Shown here: positions 1 to 8,137 of the stretch, piece after piece
How positions within the stretch are numbered: the first letter of the stretch is position 1
How the letters are laid out: every line of letters begins with the position of its first letter
NCBI RefSeq assembly: GCF_001468065.1
Contig: NZ_LNYZ01000013.1
Span: 427,118 to 491,117 of the forward strand
Length of the DNA stretch: 64,000 nt
Source: Legionella steigerwaltii
GTDB taxonomy: Bacteria; Pseudomonadota; Gammaproteobacteria; Legionellales; Legionellaceae
Direction: 5' to 3'
Notes under the pieces: generated by a model
What the model was told of the DNA's origin: nothing
Database searches by the model: none
What the model saw: the letters and a program-made list of their open reading frames with translations, nothing else
Translations under genes and position numbers: made by a program

Positions 1-449
1 TTACCAATCAGCGATGCTAAATTATGGTCCTGTTTGCTGCCAAAATTCAAAGTAAAAGGGGTCATGTCACCGGAAGCAGAAATAATAATGGCAGGGGCTC
101 CTGCTGGAGTTGAGTGATTGGTTTTCAAAGTAATATGTGCGTCTTGGGGAAAATAAGTCATTTTAAACACCCCTTTTTCGGAAATAGGCCTCCATTGAGT
201 GTTGTTGTTGAGCTGTAGAACTTGATAACTGGCATTATCAATACGCAAACCCAGCGTGCCAGTTTCTAAAATAGCCTGCTGTTGCGCTAAACGAATTGTA
301 TTAACTAATTGTTCTGCAGAAAATAAGATACGACGACTTTCACCAAAATCACCAAAAGCAATTAAGGCAAAACCAAAGGTTATGCCTATAATCACTAAAA
401 CAATCAAGATTTCAATTAGAGTAAAACCTTGATTAGACCGCTTCGACAC
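1..449 (-). CDS. gspH: Type II secretion minor pseudopilin GspH (LspH), 3' end outside window
   Basis: Minor pseudopilin of the type II secretion system, a component of the periplasmic pseudopilus tip. Translating the minus strand from a GTG at 449 gives a type IV prepilin leader: a short basic stretch, then G8|F9-T-L-I-E13, the prepilin peptidase site with Glu at mature position 5, followed by a roughly 20-residue hydrophobic helix. The frame stays open to base 1, so the C-terminus is missing. It lies 31 bp after gspG in the order F-G-H known for Legionella lsp genes. The GTG start is chosen because it gives the expected short leader; the purine-rich stretch before it sits unusually close. 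GspH rather than GspI/J rests mainly on gene order. Confidence 0.85.
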   Translation of the reverse strand, partial: MSKRSNQGFTLIEILIVLVIIGITFGFALIAFGDFGESRRILFSAEQLVNTIRLAQQQAILETGTLGLRIDNASYQVLQLNNNTQWRPISEKGVFKMTYFPQDAHITLKTNHSTPAGAPAIIISASGDMTPFTLNFGSKQDHNLASLIG

Positions 450-480
450 TTCTCTCTCTGTAGCGTGTTGTCGAAAAAGT

Positions 481-903
481 CTATTTTTTCTCATCCCAGT
501 TACCAATTTCGGCATTAATACCTGTACCTCCAGGTTGTCCCTCAGCACCGTAGGTGAATACATCTACATCACCGTGTTGACCAGGATTTAAATAAAGGTA
601 ATCTCGGCCCCATGGATCTTTGGGAAGCGATTTCAGATATTGTTTCCAGTTATTCGGTGCTGGATTTGATGTGGGTTTCTCAACAAGTGCCAACAAGCCT
701 TGATCAGTAGATGGGTAATTACCATTATCAAGCTTAAATAAATCCAGGGCATTTTGTATTGCAAGTACGTCTTGCTTGGCCTTTACTTTTCGTGCCTCAT
801 CGGGACGGCCCATAATTTTAGGTACAACTATAGAAGCTAGAATACCTAATATAACAACCACAACCATGATTTCAATTAATGAAAAACCTTTTTGTCTATT
901 CAT
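481..903 (-). CDS. gspG: Type II secretion major pseudopilin GspG (LspG)
   Basis: Major pseudopilin that builds the pseudopilus pushing folded exoproteins through the outer membrane secretin. The 140-residue product starts MNRQKG|FSLIE, a textbook prepilin peptidase site (cleavage after Gly6, Glu at mature position 5), followed by a hydrophobic helix. The C-terminal part has the family's D-P-W-G-R-D-Y motif and an acidic/glycine end where GspG proteins bind calcium. The start at 903 is preferred over an in-frame start at 924 because GGAG lies just upstream and the leader length becomes normal. It follows gspF by 35 bp and precedes gspH, so the three are co-transcribed. Confidence 0.95.
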   Translation of the reverse strand: MNRQKGFSLIEIMVVVVILGILASIVVPKIMGRPDEARKVKAKQDVLAIQNALDLFKLDNGNYPSTDQGLLALVEKPTSNPAPNNWKQYLKSLPKDPWGRDYLYLNPGQHGDVDVFTYGAEGQPGGTGINAEIGNWDEKK

Positions 904-938
904 TTTTACTCCAATTAACCACAAACTGATTTTTAACT

Positions 939-2141
939 TTAAGTAATTAGTTGCTCCATAGAGAAAATAGGTAACAACGTAGCGAGTACAATAAACAAAA
1001 CAATTGCACCCATCAACAAAATCACCATTGGCTCCAATAATGTCAATGAGGTATCAATTAACCGCTTGACTTCATTATCCAGATGTACGGCGGCCCGTTC
1101 CATCATATTCGATAATTGGCCACTTTTCTCACCGCTGGCAATTAAATGGATTGCCATGGGACTAATATAACCTGTTTCCTTTAAAGCCTCATTAATACCG
1201 CATCCTTCCTTAACTTTAACTGCTGCAGTATCAAAAGCTTGCCGCATAACAACGTTAGTTACTAGACTCGCTGCAACACGCATTGTTTCTAGAACGCTTA
1301 CACCCGCTGCGAATAGTATACCAAAAGTGTGGATATAACGCGAAACATTAACTGTTTTTACTAAGTACGAAACTATAGGTAATCTCAATAATAGGCGATG
1401 CCAAAGTGTTTTAATTTTCTCATTGGCAAGACTTTTCTTAAAGCCGATAATCACTACAATAACCCCAATTAAAGCATATAAACCATAATCCTTAATAAAA
1501 TGGCTTATATTAATTAATATGAGTGTCATTTCCGGTAGGGTTTGTCCGCCACTGGTAAAGACTTCTATGATTTTAGGAACTACAAAACTCAGCAAAAAGC
1601 AAATAATAGCAATAGAAACGATGATCATAATAAGGGGATAAATCAAGGCTTGTTGAACTTTTTGTCGGGTTTGCTGTTGATTTTCAGTATAGTCTGCTAA
1701 TTTTTCTAAAACCACATCAAGATGCCCAGTTTGCTCACCTGAACCCACTGTTGAACGATATAATTCGGGGAATGCTTGTGGAAATTGTCCCATCGCTTGT
1801 GCTAATCCATAACCTTCAAGCACTTTTGCACGAACGCCGATAATCAGTTCTCTTACTTTATCTTTTTCTGTTTGCTCACTGACTCCACGTAATGATTCTT
1901 CAACGGGAATGCCAGCGGCCAGCAATGTAGCCAATTGGCGTGTAAATAACGCAAGATCTGCCGCAGAAATTTTGCCTTTGGCATTGTTACCCGAACGTTG
2001 CTGAGTGAGAACACGAATTTGGGTTGGAATTAATCCTTGATCACGCAAAAGTTGGCGCGCATGACGCTCAGAATCTGCTTCCAATACGCCTTTGGTTGCG
2101 TTTCCACTTTTTTGAAGCGCCTGATATTGATAAGCACCCAT
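939..2141 (-). CDS. gspF: Type II secretion inner membrane platform protein GspF (LspF)
   Basis: Polytopic inner-membrane platform protein of the type II secretion system, linking the cytoplasmic ATPase GspE to pseudopilus assembly. The 400-residue protein has the two T2SSF repeats of the family (about residues 70-195 and 270-395), each with a G-E-x-(S/T)-G signature (GSGEQTGHLD near 133 and ASGEKSGQL near 336), and three hydrophobic segments near 170-190, 218-235 and 372-395. Length and architecture are those of GspF/PilC proteins; the following gspG and gspH decide for type II secretion rather than type IV pili. It is the first gene of the operon visible here, divergent from glnA across a 100-bp gap. 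Confidence 0.95.
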   Translation of the reverse strand: MGAYQYQALQKSGNATKGVLEADSERHARQLLRDQGLIPTQIRVLTQQRSGNNAKGKISAADLALFTRQLATLLAAGIPVEESLRGVSEQTEKDKVRELIIGVRAKVLEGYGLAQAMGQFPQAFPELYRSTVGSGEQTGHLDVVLEKLADYTENQQQTRQKVQQALIYPLIMIIVSIAIICFLLSFVVPKIIEVFTSGGQTLPEMTLILINISHFIKDYGLYALIGVIVVIIGFKKSLANEKIKTLWHRLLLRLPIVSYLVKTVNVSRYIHTFGILFAAGVSVLETMRVAASLVTNVVMRQAFDTAAVKVKEGCGINEALKETGYISPMAIHLIASGEKSGQLSNMMERAAVHLDNEVKRLIDTSLTLLEPMVILLMGAIVLFIVLATLLPIFSMEQLIT

Positions 2142-2241
2142 AATTTTTTATGGTTTATGTTAAAAACATAGAGTTTAATCTATTGGGATTAATAAGTCAC
2201 TTAAGGTACACTATATACCCAGACTATCCTGGAGAACCATA

Positions 2242-3651
2242 ATGAGCAAAAATACAGTACTTGAGGCGATTAAGGAACATGATGCCAAATTAATTGATCT
2301 GCGTTTTACAGACATTCGCGGAAAAGAACAGCATATCACCATTCCAGTTTCAGCTGTGGATGACGATTTTGTTGAAAATGGAAAAATGATTGATGGATCA
2401 TCCTTTGAGGGATGGCAAAAAATACATCAGTCTGATTTGGCTTTAATACCAGATATGGAAACAATTAAGCTGGATCCTTTTTTTCAAGACAATACATTAT
2501 TTATTCGATGCAACGTAGTTGACCCAAAAACCATGATGGGCTATGAGCGTTGCCCCAGATCACTGGCTTTACGAGCTGAAGCTTATTTACAATCTACTGG
2601 TATTGCAGATACCTGCCTTTTTGGACCTGAGCCAGAGTTTTTTGTTTTTGATAGCGTGCAATGGGAAACAACCATAGGTGGTGCTTTTTATAAAATCGAT
2701 TCAGAAGAAGCTCAATGGTATTCAGGAAAAGCGTTAGAAGGGGGTAATATCGGTCATCGACCAGCAATAAAAGGAGGGTATTTTCCTGTTCCTCCAGTAG
2801 ATTCTTCGCATGATCTGCGTTCTGCAATGTCTTTAACTCTTGAATCATTGGGAATGGTAGTTGAAGCACACCATCATGAAGTTGCTACGGCAAACCAATG
2901 TGAGATTGCTACTCGATTTAATACTTTGACTAAAAAAGCAGATGAATTGCTGATTTTAAAATATGTAGTTCATAACGTAGCCCATAATTATGGAAAAACA
3001 GCTACCTTTATGCCTAAGCCTCTAGTTGGTGATAATGGAAGTGGTATGCATTGCCATCAATCATTAACTAAAGACGGGGTGAATCTGTTTTCTGGAGATC
3101 AATATGCAGGTCTTTCGGAAACAGCGCTTTATTATATCGGTGGAATTATCAAGCATGCGCGTGCTTTAAACGCGTTTACTAACCCATCGACCAACAGTTA
3201 CAAACGGTTAGTACCTGGTTTTGAAGCTCCAGTCTTATTGGCTTATTCAGCAAGAAACCGTTCTGCCGCAATTCGTATTCCTCATGTGAACAATCCTAAA
3301 GCGCGTCGTATTGAGGTACGTTTCCCCGATCCTACAGCAAACCCATACTTAGCATTTTCTGCTATGATGATGGCGGGATTGGATGGTATTCAACGAAAAA
3401 TTCATCCAGGCCATGCAATGGATAAAGATCTCTATGATTTACCACCAGAGGAGCTTGTTGATGTACCTACAGTATGTGCTTCTTTGGAACAAGCTATGGA
3501 AAATCTGGAAATGGATTATGATTTCTTATTACAAGGTGATGTATTTACCCAAGATTTCATTAATAACTACATCAGTATGAAGAAAAAGGAAATTAGCAAA
3601 ATCAGAAGTCTGACTCATCCTTATGAGTTTGAGTTATATTATAGCCTTTAG
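2242..3651 (+). CDS. glnA: Glutamine synthetase type I
   Basis: Makes glutamine from glutamate, ammonia and ATP; a cytoplasmic dodecamer and the main route of nitrogen assimilation. The 469-residue length equals proteobacterial GSI. Visible motifs are the DGSSFEGW loop (51-58), the active-site GPEPEFF stretch near 128-134, the NGSGMHCH metal/ATP region near 265-272, and [10 protein letters not shown], which carries Tyr398, the equivalent of the tyrosine adenylylated by GlnE. The start has a GGAG ribosome site (CTGGAGAACCATAATG). A TATATA at 2212-2217 may be a -10 box but its -35 is poor. No ntrBC follow; the next gene is a DUF4124 protein 6 bp downstream. Confidence 0.98.
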   Translation: MSKNTVLEAIKEHDAKLIDLRFTDIRGKEQHITIPVSAVDDDFVENGKMIDGSSFEGWQKIHQSDLALIPDMETIKLDPFFQDNTLFIRCNVVDPKTMMGYERCPRSLALRAEAYLQSTGIADTCLFGPEPEFFVFDSVQWETTIGGAFYKIDSEEAQWYSGKALEGGNIGHRPAIKGGYFPVPPVDSSHDLRSAMSLTLESLGMVVEAHHHEVATANQCEIATRFNTLTKKADELLILKYVVHNVAHNYGKTATFMPKPLVGDNGSGMHCHQSLTKDGVNLFSGDQYAGLSETALYYIGGIIKHARALNAFTNPSTNSYKRLVPGFEAPVLLAYSARNRSAAIRIPHVNNPKARRIEVRFPDPTANPYLAFSAMMMAGLDGIQRKIHPGHAMDKDLYDLPPEELVDVPTVCASLEQAMENLEMDYDFLLQGDVFTQDFINNYISMKKKEISKIRSLTHPYEFELYYSL

Positions 3652-3657
3652 GAATAA

Positions 3658-4215
3658 ATGGTGATGAATAAATTTTTTGTTTCTCTATCATTGATGATGG
3701 TAATTTGCGCATCTTATGCTTATGCGCAAATTTACAAATGGACTGACAGTCAGGGAAATGTTCATTTCAGTGATACTCCTCATAAGGGAGCTCAGGTAAT
3801 AACGATTCCTGATGCACAAAGTTTTTCATCACCAACTCCTTCAAATACTTCAAGACCACCACAACATGATAATCACACAGAAAAGTTAAAGCATACTTAT
3901 ACTAAATTAGCGATTGTTCAGCCTGAAACGAGTACAACGATTCGTAATAATCAGGGGTTTGTTGCAGTGACTGTAGAAGTAGAGCCTGATTTATTTCCTG
4001 GAGATAAGTTGCAACTGATATACGATAACGGTGTTCTTGGTGAGCCTCAAAGAAACCCTGTGTTTGAAATAAGTGGTATGTATCGGGGAACCCATACTTT
4101 GGCAGTTCAAATTTTGGATGCAGATGGAAATGTGATCGAAACAAGCGATTCTATAACTATTTATGTTTTTAGACCACGGGTAGGTATGGTTCCTGGTACT
4201 CGTGGAGCACATTAG
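3658..4215 (+). CDS. DUF4124-domain exported protein
   Basis: Exported protein of 185 residues, function unknown. A signal peptide (M-K followed by a hydrophobic stretch ending ASYAYA) leads into a DUF4124 domain, recognised by YKWTDSQGNVHFSDTP at about 26-41, a motif common in gammaproteobacterial periplasmic proteins. A low-complexity Ser/Pro/Thr linker follows and then a beta-rich C-terminal half (about 85-170) that resembles an immunoglobulin-like fold but which I cannot name. It starts 6 bp after glnA and is probably co-transcribed. The start could equally be the ATG at 3664; the AGGA at 3650 sits awkwardly for both. Confidence 0.8.
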   Translation: MVMNKFFVSLSLMMVICASYAYAQIYKWTDSQGNVHFSDTPHKGAQVITIPDAQSFSSPTPSNTSRPPQHDNHTEKLKHTYTKLAIVQPETSTTIRNNQGFVAVTVEVEPDLFPGDKLQLIYDNGVLGEPQRNPVFEISGMYRGTHTLAVQILDADGNVIETSDSITIYVFRPRVGMVPGTRGAH

Positions 4216-4270
4216 TGTCTGTTTACAACGGTACTCTCTTGGCCTAAATAGCGAATTGTAAACAGACGCT
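4214..4270. repeat. 15-bp inverted repeat ending in GTCTGTTTACAA
   Basis: Arms at 4214-4228 and 4256-4270 are perfect complements apart from one position that would be a G-U pair, around a 27-base spacer. No T-run follows, so it is not a normal terminator. The 12-base core TTGTAAACAGAC recurs once more in the window at 10693-10704 as a single arm, which suggests a dispersed element rather than a site private to this gap. Confidence 0.6.
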
Positions 4271-4292
4271 ATATTTCTAGGGAAAATTAATT

Positions 4293-5069
4293 ATGTTAAT
4301 TTTATTATCGCCAGCTAAAAAATTATTAGATATTTCCAAACCGTATGTCGGCACTACGTCTCAGCCTCTATTTACGGATAAAACGAAAATTCTTGTTAAA
4401 CTGATGAAAAAAAAATCAGTTAACGACATAGCTGCCTTGATGGATTTGTCTCAAGATTTGGCTGAATTAAACTACAAGCGTTATCAAGCTTTTGATTTAG
4501 ATGAAAAAGCGCTGCCGCATTCATACCCAGCTTTATTTTTATTTCAGGGAGATGTGTACCAGGGTTTAAAAGCCGCAACCTGGGAGCAAAAGAATGTGGA
4601 TTACTCACAAAATCACTTGCGAATATTATCTGGGCTTTATGGTTTATTGAAACCTCTGGATAGCATTCAGCCTTATAGGCTTGAAATGGGAGTACGGTTA
4701 GAGAATCCTTCTGGTAAAAATCTATATGATTTTTGGCAAGAAACAGTGACTCAGTCGCTTAATCAACAATTAGCAATGCAGAAAAATCCAGTCTTGATTA
4801 ATCTTGCATCTACGGAATATTTTAAAGTAGTGGATGAGGAAAAATTAAATTATCCAATCGTTACAATCAATTTTTATGAGAAGAAGAATGCTCAACTGAA
4901 AATGATTGGCATTCATGCTAAAAAAGCTCGAGGAACGATGACAAAATTTCTTATGCAAAATCAATTTGATGATTTGGCACAGCTTAAGCAATTTAATGAA
5001 TTAGGTTATAAATTTCATGCGCCGTCCTCAACGGATCAGCATCTTGATTTTATAAGAGATACACACTGA
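4293..5069 (+). CDS. yaaA: Peroxide stress protein YaaA (UPF0246)
   Basis: YaaA-family protein of 258 residues, about the family length. In E. coli YaaA lowers free intracellular iron during hydrogen peroxide stress and binds DNA; the biochemical activity is not settled. The family signature is clear: MLILLSPAKKLLD at the N-terminus, LSGLYGLLKPLDSIQPYRLEM near 111-131, NLASTEYFK near 167-175 and HAKKARG near 213-219. An AGGGAAA ribosome site precedes the ATG. It is a stand-alone gene bounded by an inverted repeat upstream and a palindromic repeat downstream. No OxyR-type site was recognised. Confidence 0.93.
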   Translation: MLILLSPAKKLLDISKPYVGTTSQPLFTDKTKILVKLMKKKSVNDIAALMDLSQDLAELNYKRYQAFDLDEKALPHSYPALFLFQGDVYQGLKAATWEQKNVDYSQNHLRILSGLYGLLKPLDSIQPYRLEMGVRLENPSGKNLYDFWQETVTQSLNQQLAMQKNPVLINLASTEYFKVVDEEKLNYPIVTINFYEKKNAQLKMIGIHAKKARGTMTKFLMQNQFDDLAQLKQFNELGYKFHAPSSTDQHLDFIRDTH

Positions 5070-5077
5070 TTTTTATT

Positions 5078-5162
5078 TGTAGCCTGGGTGCAGCGCAGCG
5101 AAACCCGGGATTTTTTTTCAAATAGAGTTTCCCGGGTTTTGCTGCGCTGCACCCAGGCTACA
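5078..5162. repeat. Palindromic GTAGCCTGGGTGCAG repeat, complete copy
   Basis: Near-perfect inverted repeat: each arm is about 31-32 bases and they enclose a short AT-rich centre. The arm reads GTAGCCTGGGTGCAGCGCAG and runs into CCCGGG. It belongs to the family that recurs at 8071, 13936, 17087, 25549, 27235, 37658, 38812, 47523 and 62395. It lies between yaaA and the PLP enzyme and comes within 23 bp of the latter's start codon. Confidence 0.9.
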
Positions 5163-5184
5163 TGTATAATTTATTCTATTTTCT

Positions 5185-6087
5185 ATGTGGAATTTATCGA
5201 GTCGTGTACACAGTTTAAATCATTTTCCCAATCATGAAGTGAATTGTTATGTTAAGCGGGATGATGAATTAGGATGTGGTATTAGTGGATCAAAATTGCG
5301 TAAATACGCCAGTCTTTTTCCTTTTTTAATTGACCAGGGAATTAAACACTTAATTGTTATTGCTGGACCACAATCCAATAATTTACTTGCCGCGCTACAG
5401 TTAGCCAGAGAGTTTAAGCTAAAAATTACTGCTTTTTTGATTGAACCCTGGAAATTAGAACTCCATGGAAATTATAAATTAAGTCGTCTCTTTCTAGACG
5501 AGCAAGAAATTGTTTGGATTAGTCGTGATAAATGGGCAAGCGTTAATGAATTGGCGTATAACTATCTGCTTACACTAAAAGCCCCAGGATTTGTTTTGCA
5601 GGAGGGGGCAAGCGTTGTGGAGGCTATGAGTGGGGCATTGACCCTTGCTGATGATATTATTTTAAATGAACAAAGTTTAGGTTTTAAATTTCAACATATT
5701 TTTATTGATGCGGGGACAGGTTTTTCTGCTGCAGGTCTTATCAATGGATTGAATCGATTAAATCATTCAGCGCAAGTTCATGTATTGTTACTTGCTGATA
5801 ACGAATCAATATTTCGAAGTAAATTACAACAATGGATTGGCTTTATTCCACAGAATTTTCTATGTCTTTATCCAACTACCGCAAAAGCTTTTGGTTCGGT
5901 AAATCAAACCATTAAAAAAGAAGTAAGGCGTATGGCTCGGGAAGAAGGTATTTTGGCTGATCCAATCTACGCCGCAAAACTATTTTATGAATCAAGAAAA
6001 TACATTGAAACTCAGCGCTTAAAGGGCAATGTCTTAATCATTCATTCCGGAGGTACTTTAACCATGCCTGGATTTAATTATATATAG
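5185..6087 (+). CDS. PLP-dependent enzyme, ACC deaminase / D-cysteine desulfhydrase family
   Basis: Fold-type II pyridoxal-phosphate enzyme of 300 residues resembling 1-aminocyclopropane-1-carboxylate deaminase and D-cysteine desulfhydrase. The N-terminus has VKRDDE.GCGISGSKLRK; the Lys after GSKLR is in the position of the PLP Schiff-base lysine. GPQSNN near 61-66 matches the substrate-contacting loop, and GTGFSAAG near 177-184 and HSGGTLT near 287-293 are phosphate-binding and C-terminal loops. The substrate cannot be read from the sequence. There is no clear Shine-Dalgarno before the ATG, and the upstream gap is filled by the palindromic repeat, so the start is less certain than the function. 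Confidence 0.8.
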   Translation: MWNLSSRVHSLNHFPNHEVNCYVKRDDELGCGISGSKLRKYASLFPFLIDQGIKHLIVIAGPQSNNLLAALQLAREFKLKITAFLIEPWKLELHGNYKLSRLFLDEQEIVWISRDKWASVNELAYNYLLTLKAPGFVLQEGASVVEAMSGALTLADDIILNEQSLGFKFQHIFIDAGTGFSAAGLINGLNRLNHSAQVHVLLLADNESIFRSKLQQWIGFIPQNFLCLYPTTAKAFGSVNQTIKKEVRRMAREEGILADPIYAAKLFYESRKYIETQRLKGNVLIIHSGGTLTMPGFNYI

Positions 6088-6108
6088 CTGAATGATAATT
6101 TCATTGCA

Positions 6109-6144
6109 TTTCCCCCTTGAAATTTATTAAGTAAACCCTATATG
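6109..6144 (+). promoter_or_regulatory. Sigma-32 (RpoH) heat-shock promoter of htpG
   Basis: The -35 element TTTCCCCCTTGAA (6109-6121) fits every position of the sigma-32 consensus TNTCNCCCTTGAA. After 14 bases comes CCCTATATG (6136-6144), a fair match to the -10 consensus CCCCATTTA. The predicted start lies about 35 bases before the htpG ATG, and htpG is a classical RpoH target. Confidence 0.8.
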
Positions 6145-6185
6145 AAAAACATCAATCAGAAAAATGAGTAACAGGAGATTAGGTA

Positions 6186-8060
6186 ATGTCGAATAAGCAA
6201 CAAACTATGGGCTTTCAAACAGAAGTAAAGCAAATGTTGCATTTGGTAGTGCATTCGCTTTATAGCAACAAGGAAATATTTTTACGTGAGTTAATTTCTA
6301 ATGCTTCGGATGCATTAGATAAATTGAGATTTTTGGCCTTATCAAACGGTACACTCTATGAAAATGATTCTGATTTAAAAATTATTATTGATGTTAATGA
6401 GAAGCTAAAAACAATAACTATTAAAGATAATGGCGTTGGTTTAACTTGGGATGAAGCGGTTGAGAATTTAGGAACCATTGCAAAATCTGGCACCAGAGAG
6501 TTTATGAGTCATTTGACGGGTGAAAGTGCAAAAGATTCTCAGTTAATTGGGCAATTTGGTGTAGGTTTTTATTCAGCGTTTATTGTAGCGGATAAAGTAA
6601 CTGTTAAAAGCCGACGAGCAGGCATGAAGCCTGAAGATGGAATCATTTGGGAATCTAATGGTGAAGGAGAATTTACCATTGGTTCTGAAAATAAAGCAAC
6701 TCGTGGTACTGAAATCACTTTACATATCAGAGACGATAACGATGAATTCCTAAGTAATTGGCGCTTACGAAGTATTATCAGCAAATATTCCGATCACATT
6801 TGCTGGCCTATCGAGATGAAGAAAATTTCTCAGGATGATAAAGAATCAAACGAATATGAAACTGTAAATAAGGCAACTGCATTATGGACGATGCAAAAAT
6901 CAGATATTTCTGATGAGGACTACAAACAACTCTATAAGCACATTTCGCATGATTTTCAGGATCCGCTCATTTGGTCACATAACCATGTTGAAGGTAAGAA
7001 TGATTATATTTCTTTACTTTATATTCCTGCTCATGCGCCGTTTGATTTGTGGCAACATGAAGTAAAACATGGCTTAAAACTTTATGTAAAACGTGTTTTT
7101 ATTATGGACGATGCCACCCAATTTTTACCCCGCTACTTGCGCTTTGTAAAAGGTATTGTTGATGCGAGTGATTTGCCGCTTAATGTGTCTCGAGAAATTT
7201 TACAAGATAACAAGCAAGTTGAGAGTATACGTTCTGCTTGTACAAAACGTGTTTTATCCATGCTTGAAAAAATGAGTACTCAAGATAAAGAAACGTACCA
7301 AAAGTTTTGGAATGAATTTGGATTAGTTTTAAAAGAAGGGCCAATTGAGGATTTTACCAATAAAGAAGCGATTGCCAAATTATTGCGTTTTGCGACAACT
7401 GCAAATGACTCTGAGAAACAAGAAGTAACTTTAGACGAGTATGTAAGTCGTATGAAAGAAGGCCAGGATAAGATTTATTATATTACTGCGTCCAGCTACA
7501 ATGCGGCTAAGAATAGCCCTCATTTAGAAATCTTTAGGAAAAAAGGGATTGAAGTCTTATTACTCAGCGACAAGGTTGATGAGTGGTTAGTTGGTTATTT
7601 GAGTGAATATGCAGGAAAGAAACTGCAGTCAATTTCCAAGGGTAAAGTGGAATTAAATGATGAGTCAACTGAACAAATAAAAGAGCAAGAAAAAACACTT
7701 GAGCCTTTGTTGAAACATATCAAGCAAGTCTTGGATACACAAGTTAAGGATGTACTAGTGACAAACAGGTTGACTGATTCACCCGCTTGTGTTGTTGCTG
7801 ATGAGCAAGATATGGGTTTGGAAATGCAACGTATTCTACAAGCAGCTGGTCAACAAGTACCTGCAAGCAAGCCTGTTTTTGAAATTAACCCTGACCATGC
7901 ATTAATTAAACGCTTACATGATATTCAAGATGATGATTTATTTGAATTATGGGTCACCATGTTGTTTGAACAAGCTGTTTTAGCTGAGGGTGGTCAATTA
8001 GATAATCCTGCAGATTTTGTAAATCGAATCAATAAGTTACTCGTTTCATCTGCAGTGTAA
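6186..8060 (+). CDS. htpG: Molecular chaperone HtpG (bacterial Hsp90)
   Basis: Cytoplasmic ATP-dependent Hsp90 chaperone, 624 residues, full length. The GHKL ATPase motifs are present in order: [14 protein letters not shown] (Asn/Asp for Mg-ATP) near 35-48, DNGVGL near 79-84, and [11 protein letters not shown] (glycine-rich lid) near 118-128. The middle domain follows with [10 protein letters not shown] near 337-346, then a C-terminal dimerisation domain. AGGAG sits eight bases before the ATG. It is monocistronic, behind a strong sigma-32 promoter at 6109-6144, and faces the convergent coiled-coil gene across a decayed repeat. Confidence 0.98.
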   Translation: MSNKQQTMGFQTEVKQMLHLVVHSLYSNKEIFLRELISNASDALDKLRFLALSNGTLYENDSDLKIIIDVNEKLKTITIKDNGVGLTWDEAVENLGTIAKSGTREFMSHLTGESAKDSQLIGQFGVGFYSAFIVADKVTVKSRRAGMKPEDGIIWESNGEGEFTIGSENKATRGTEITLHIRDDNDEFLSNWRLRSIISKYSDHICWPIEMKKISQDDKESNEYETVNKATALWTMQKSDISDEDYKQLYKHISHDFQDPLIWSHNHVEGKNDYISLLYIPAHAPFDLWQHEVKHGLKLYVKRVFIMDDATQFLPRYLRFVKGIVDASDLPLNVSREILQDNKQVESIRSACTKRVLSMLEKMSTQDKETYQKFWNEFGLVLKEGPIEDFTNKEAIAKLLRFATTANDSEKQEVTLDEYVSRMKEGQDKIYYITASSYNAAKNSPHLEIFRKKGIEVLLLSDKVDEWLVGYLSEYAGKKLQSISKGKVELNDESTEQIKEQEKTLEPLLKHIKQVLDTQVKDVLVTNRLTDSPACVVADEQDMGLEMQRILQAAGQQVPASKPVFEINPDHALIKRLHDIQDDDLFELWVTMLFEQAVLAEGGQLDNPADFVNRINKLLVSSAV

Positions 8061-8070
8061 ACAATTTTTC

Positions 8071-8122
8071 GTGACCCGGATTTTTTTATAACCCGGGTTA
8101 CGCTTTGCTTCACCTAGGCTAC
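8071..8122. repeat. Decayed copy of the palindromic CCTGGGTG repeat
   Basis: Shortened and mutated relic: GTGACCCGG, a T-rich centre, then ACCCGGGTTACGC and CACCTAGGCTACG, recognisable as the right arm of the family with substitutions. It lies between the convergent htpG and the coiled-coil gene. Its T-rich loop may let it help terminate htpG, but there is no T-run after the stem. Confidence 0.6.
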
Positions 8123-8137
8123 GACCAACAATACAAT

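Noticed and set aside
5078..5162. Palindromic repeats as ordinary rho-independent terminators
   Set aside because: Stems are strong, but most copies have no T-run after the stem, and one lies within an operon.
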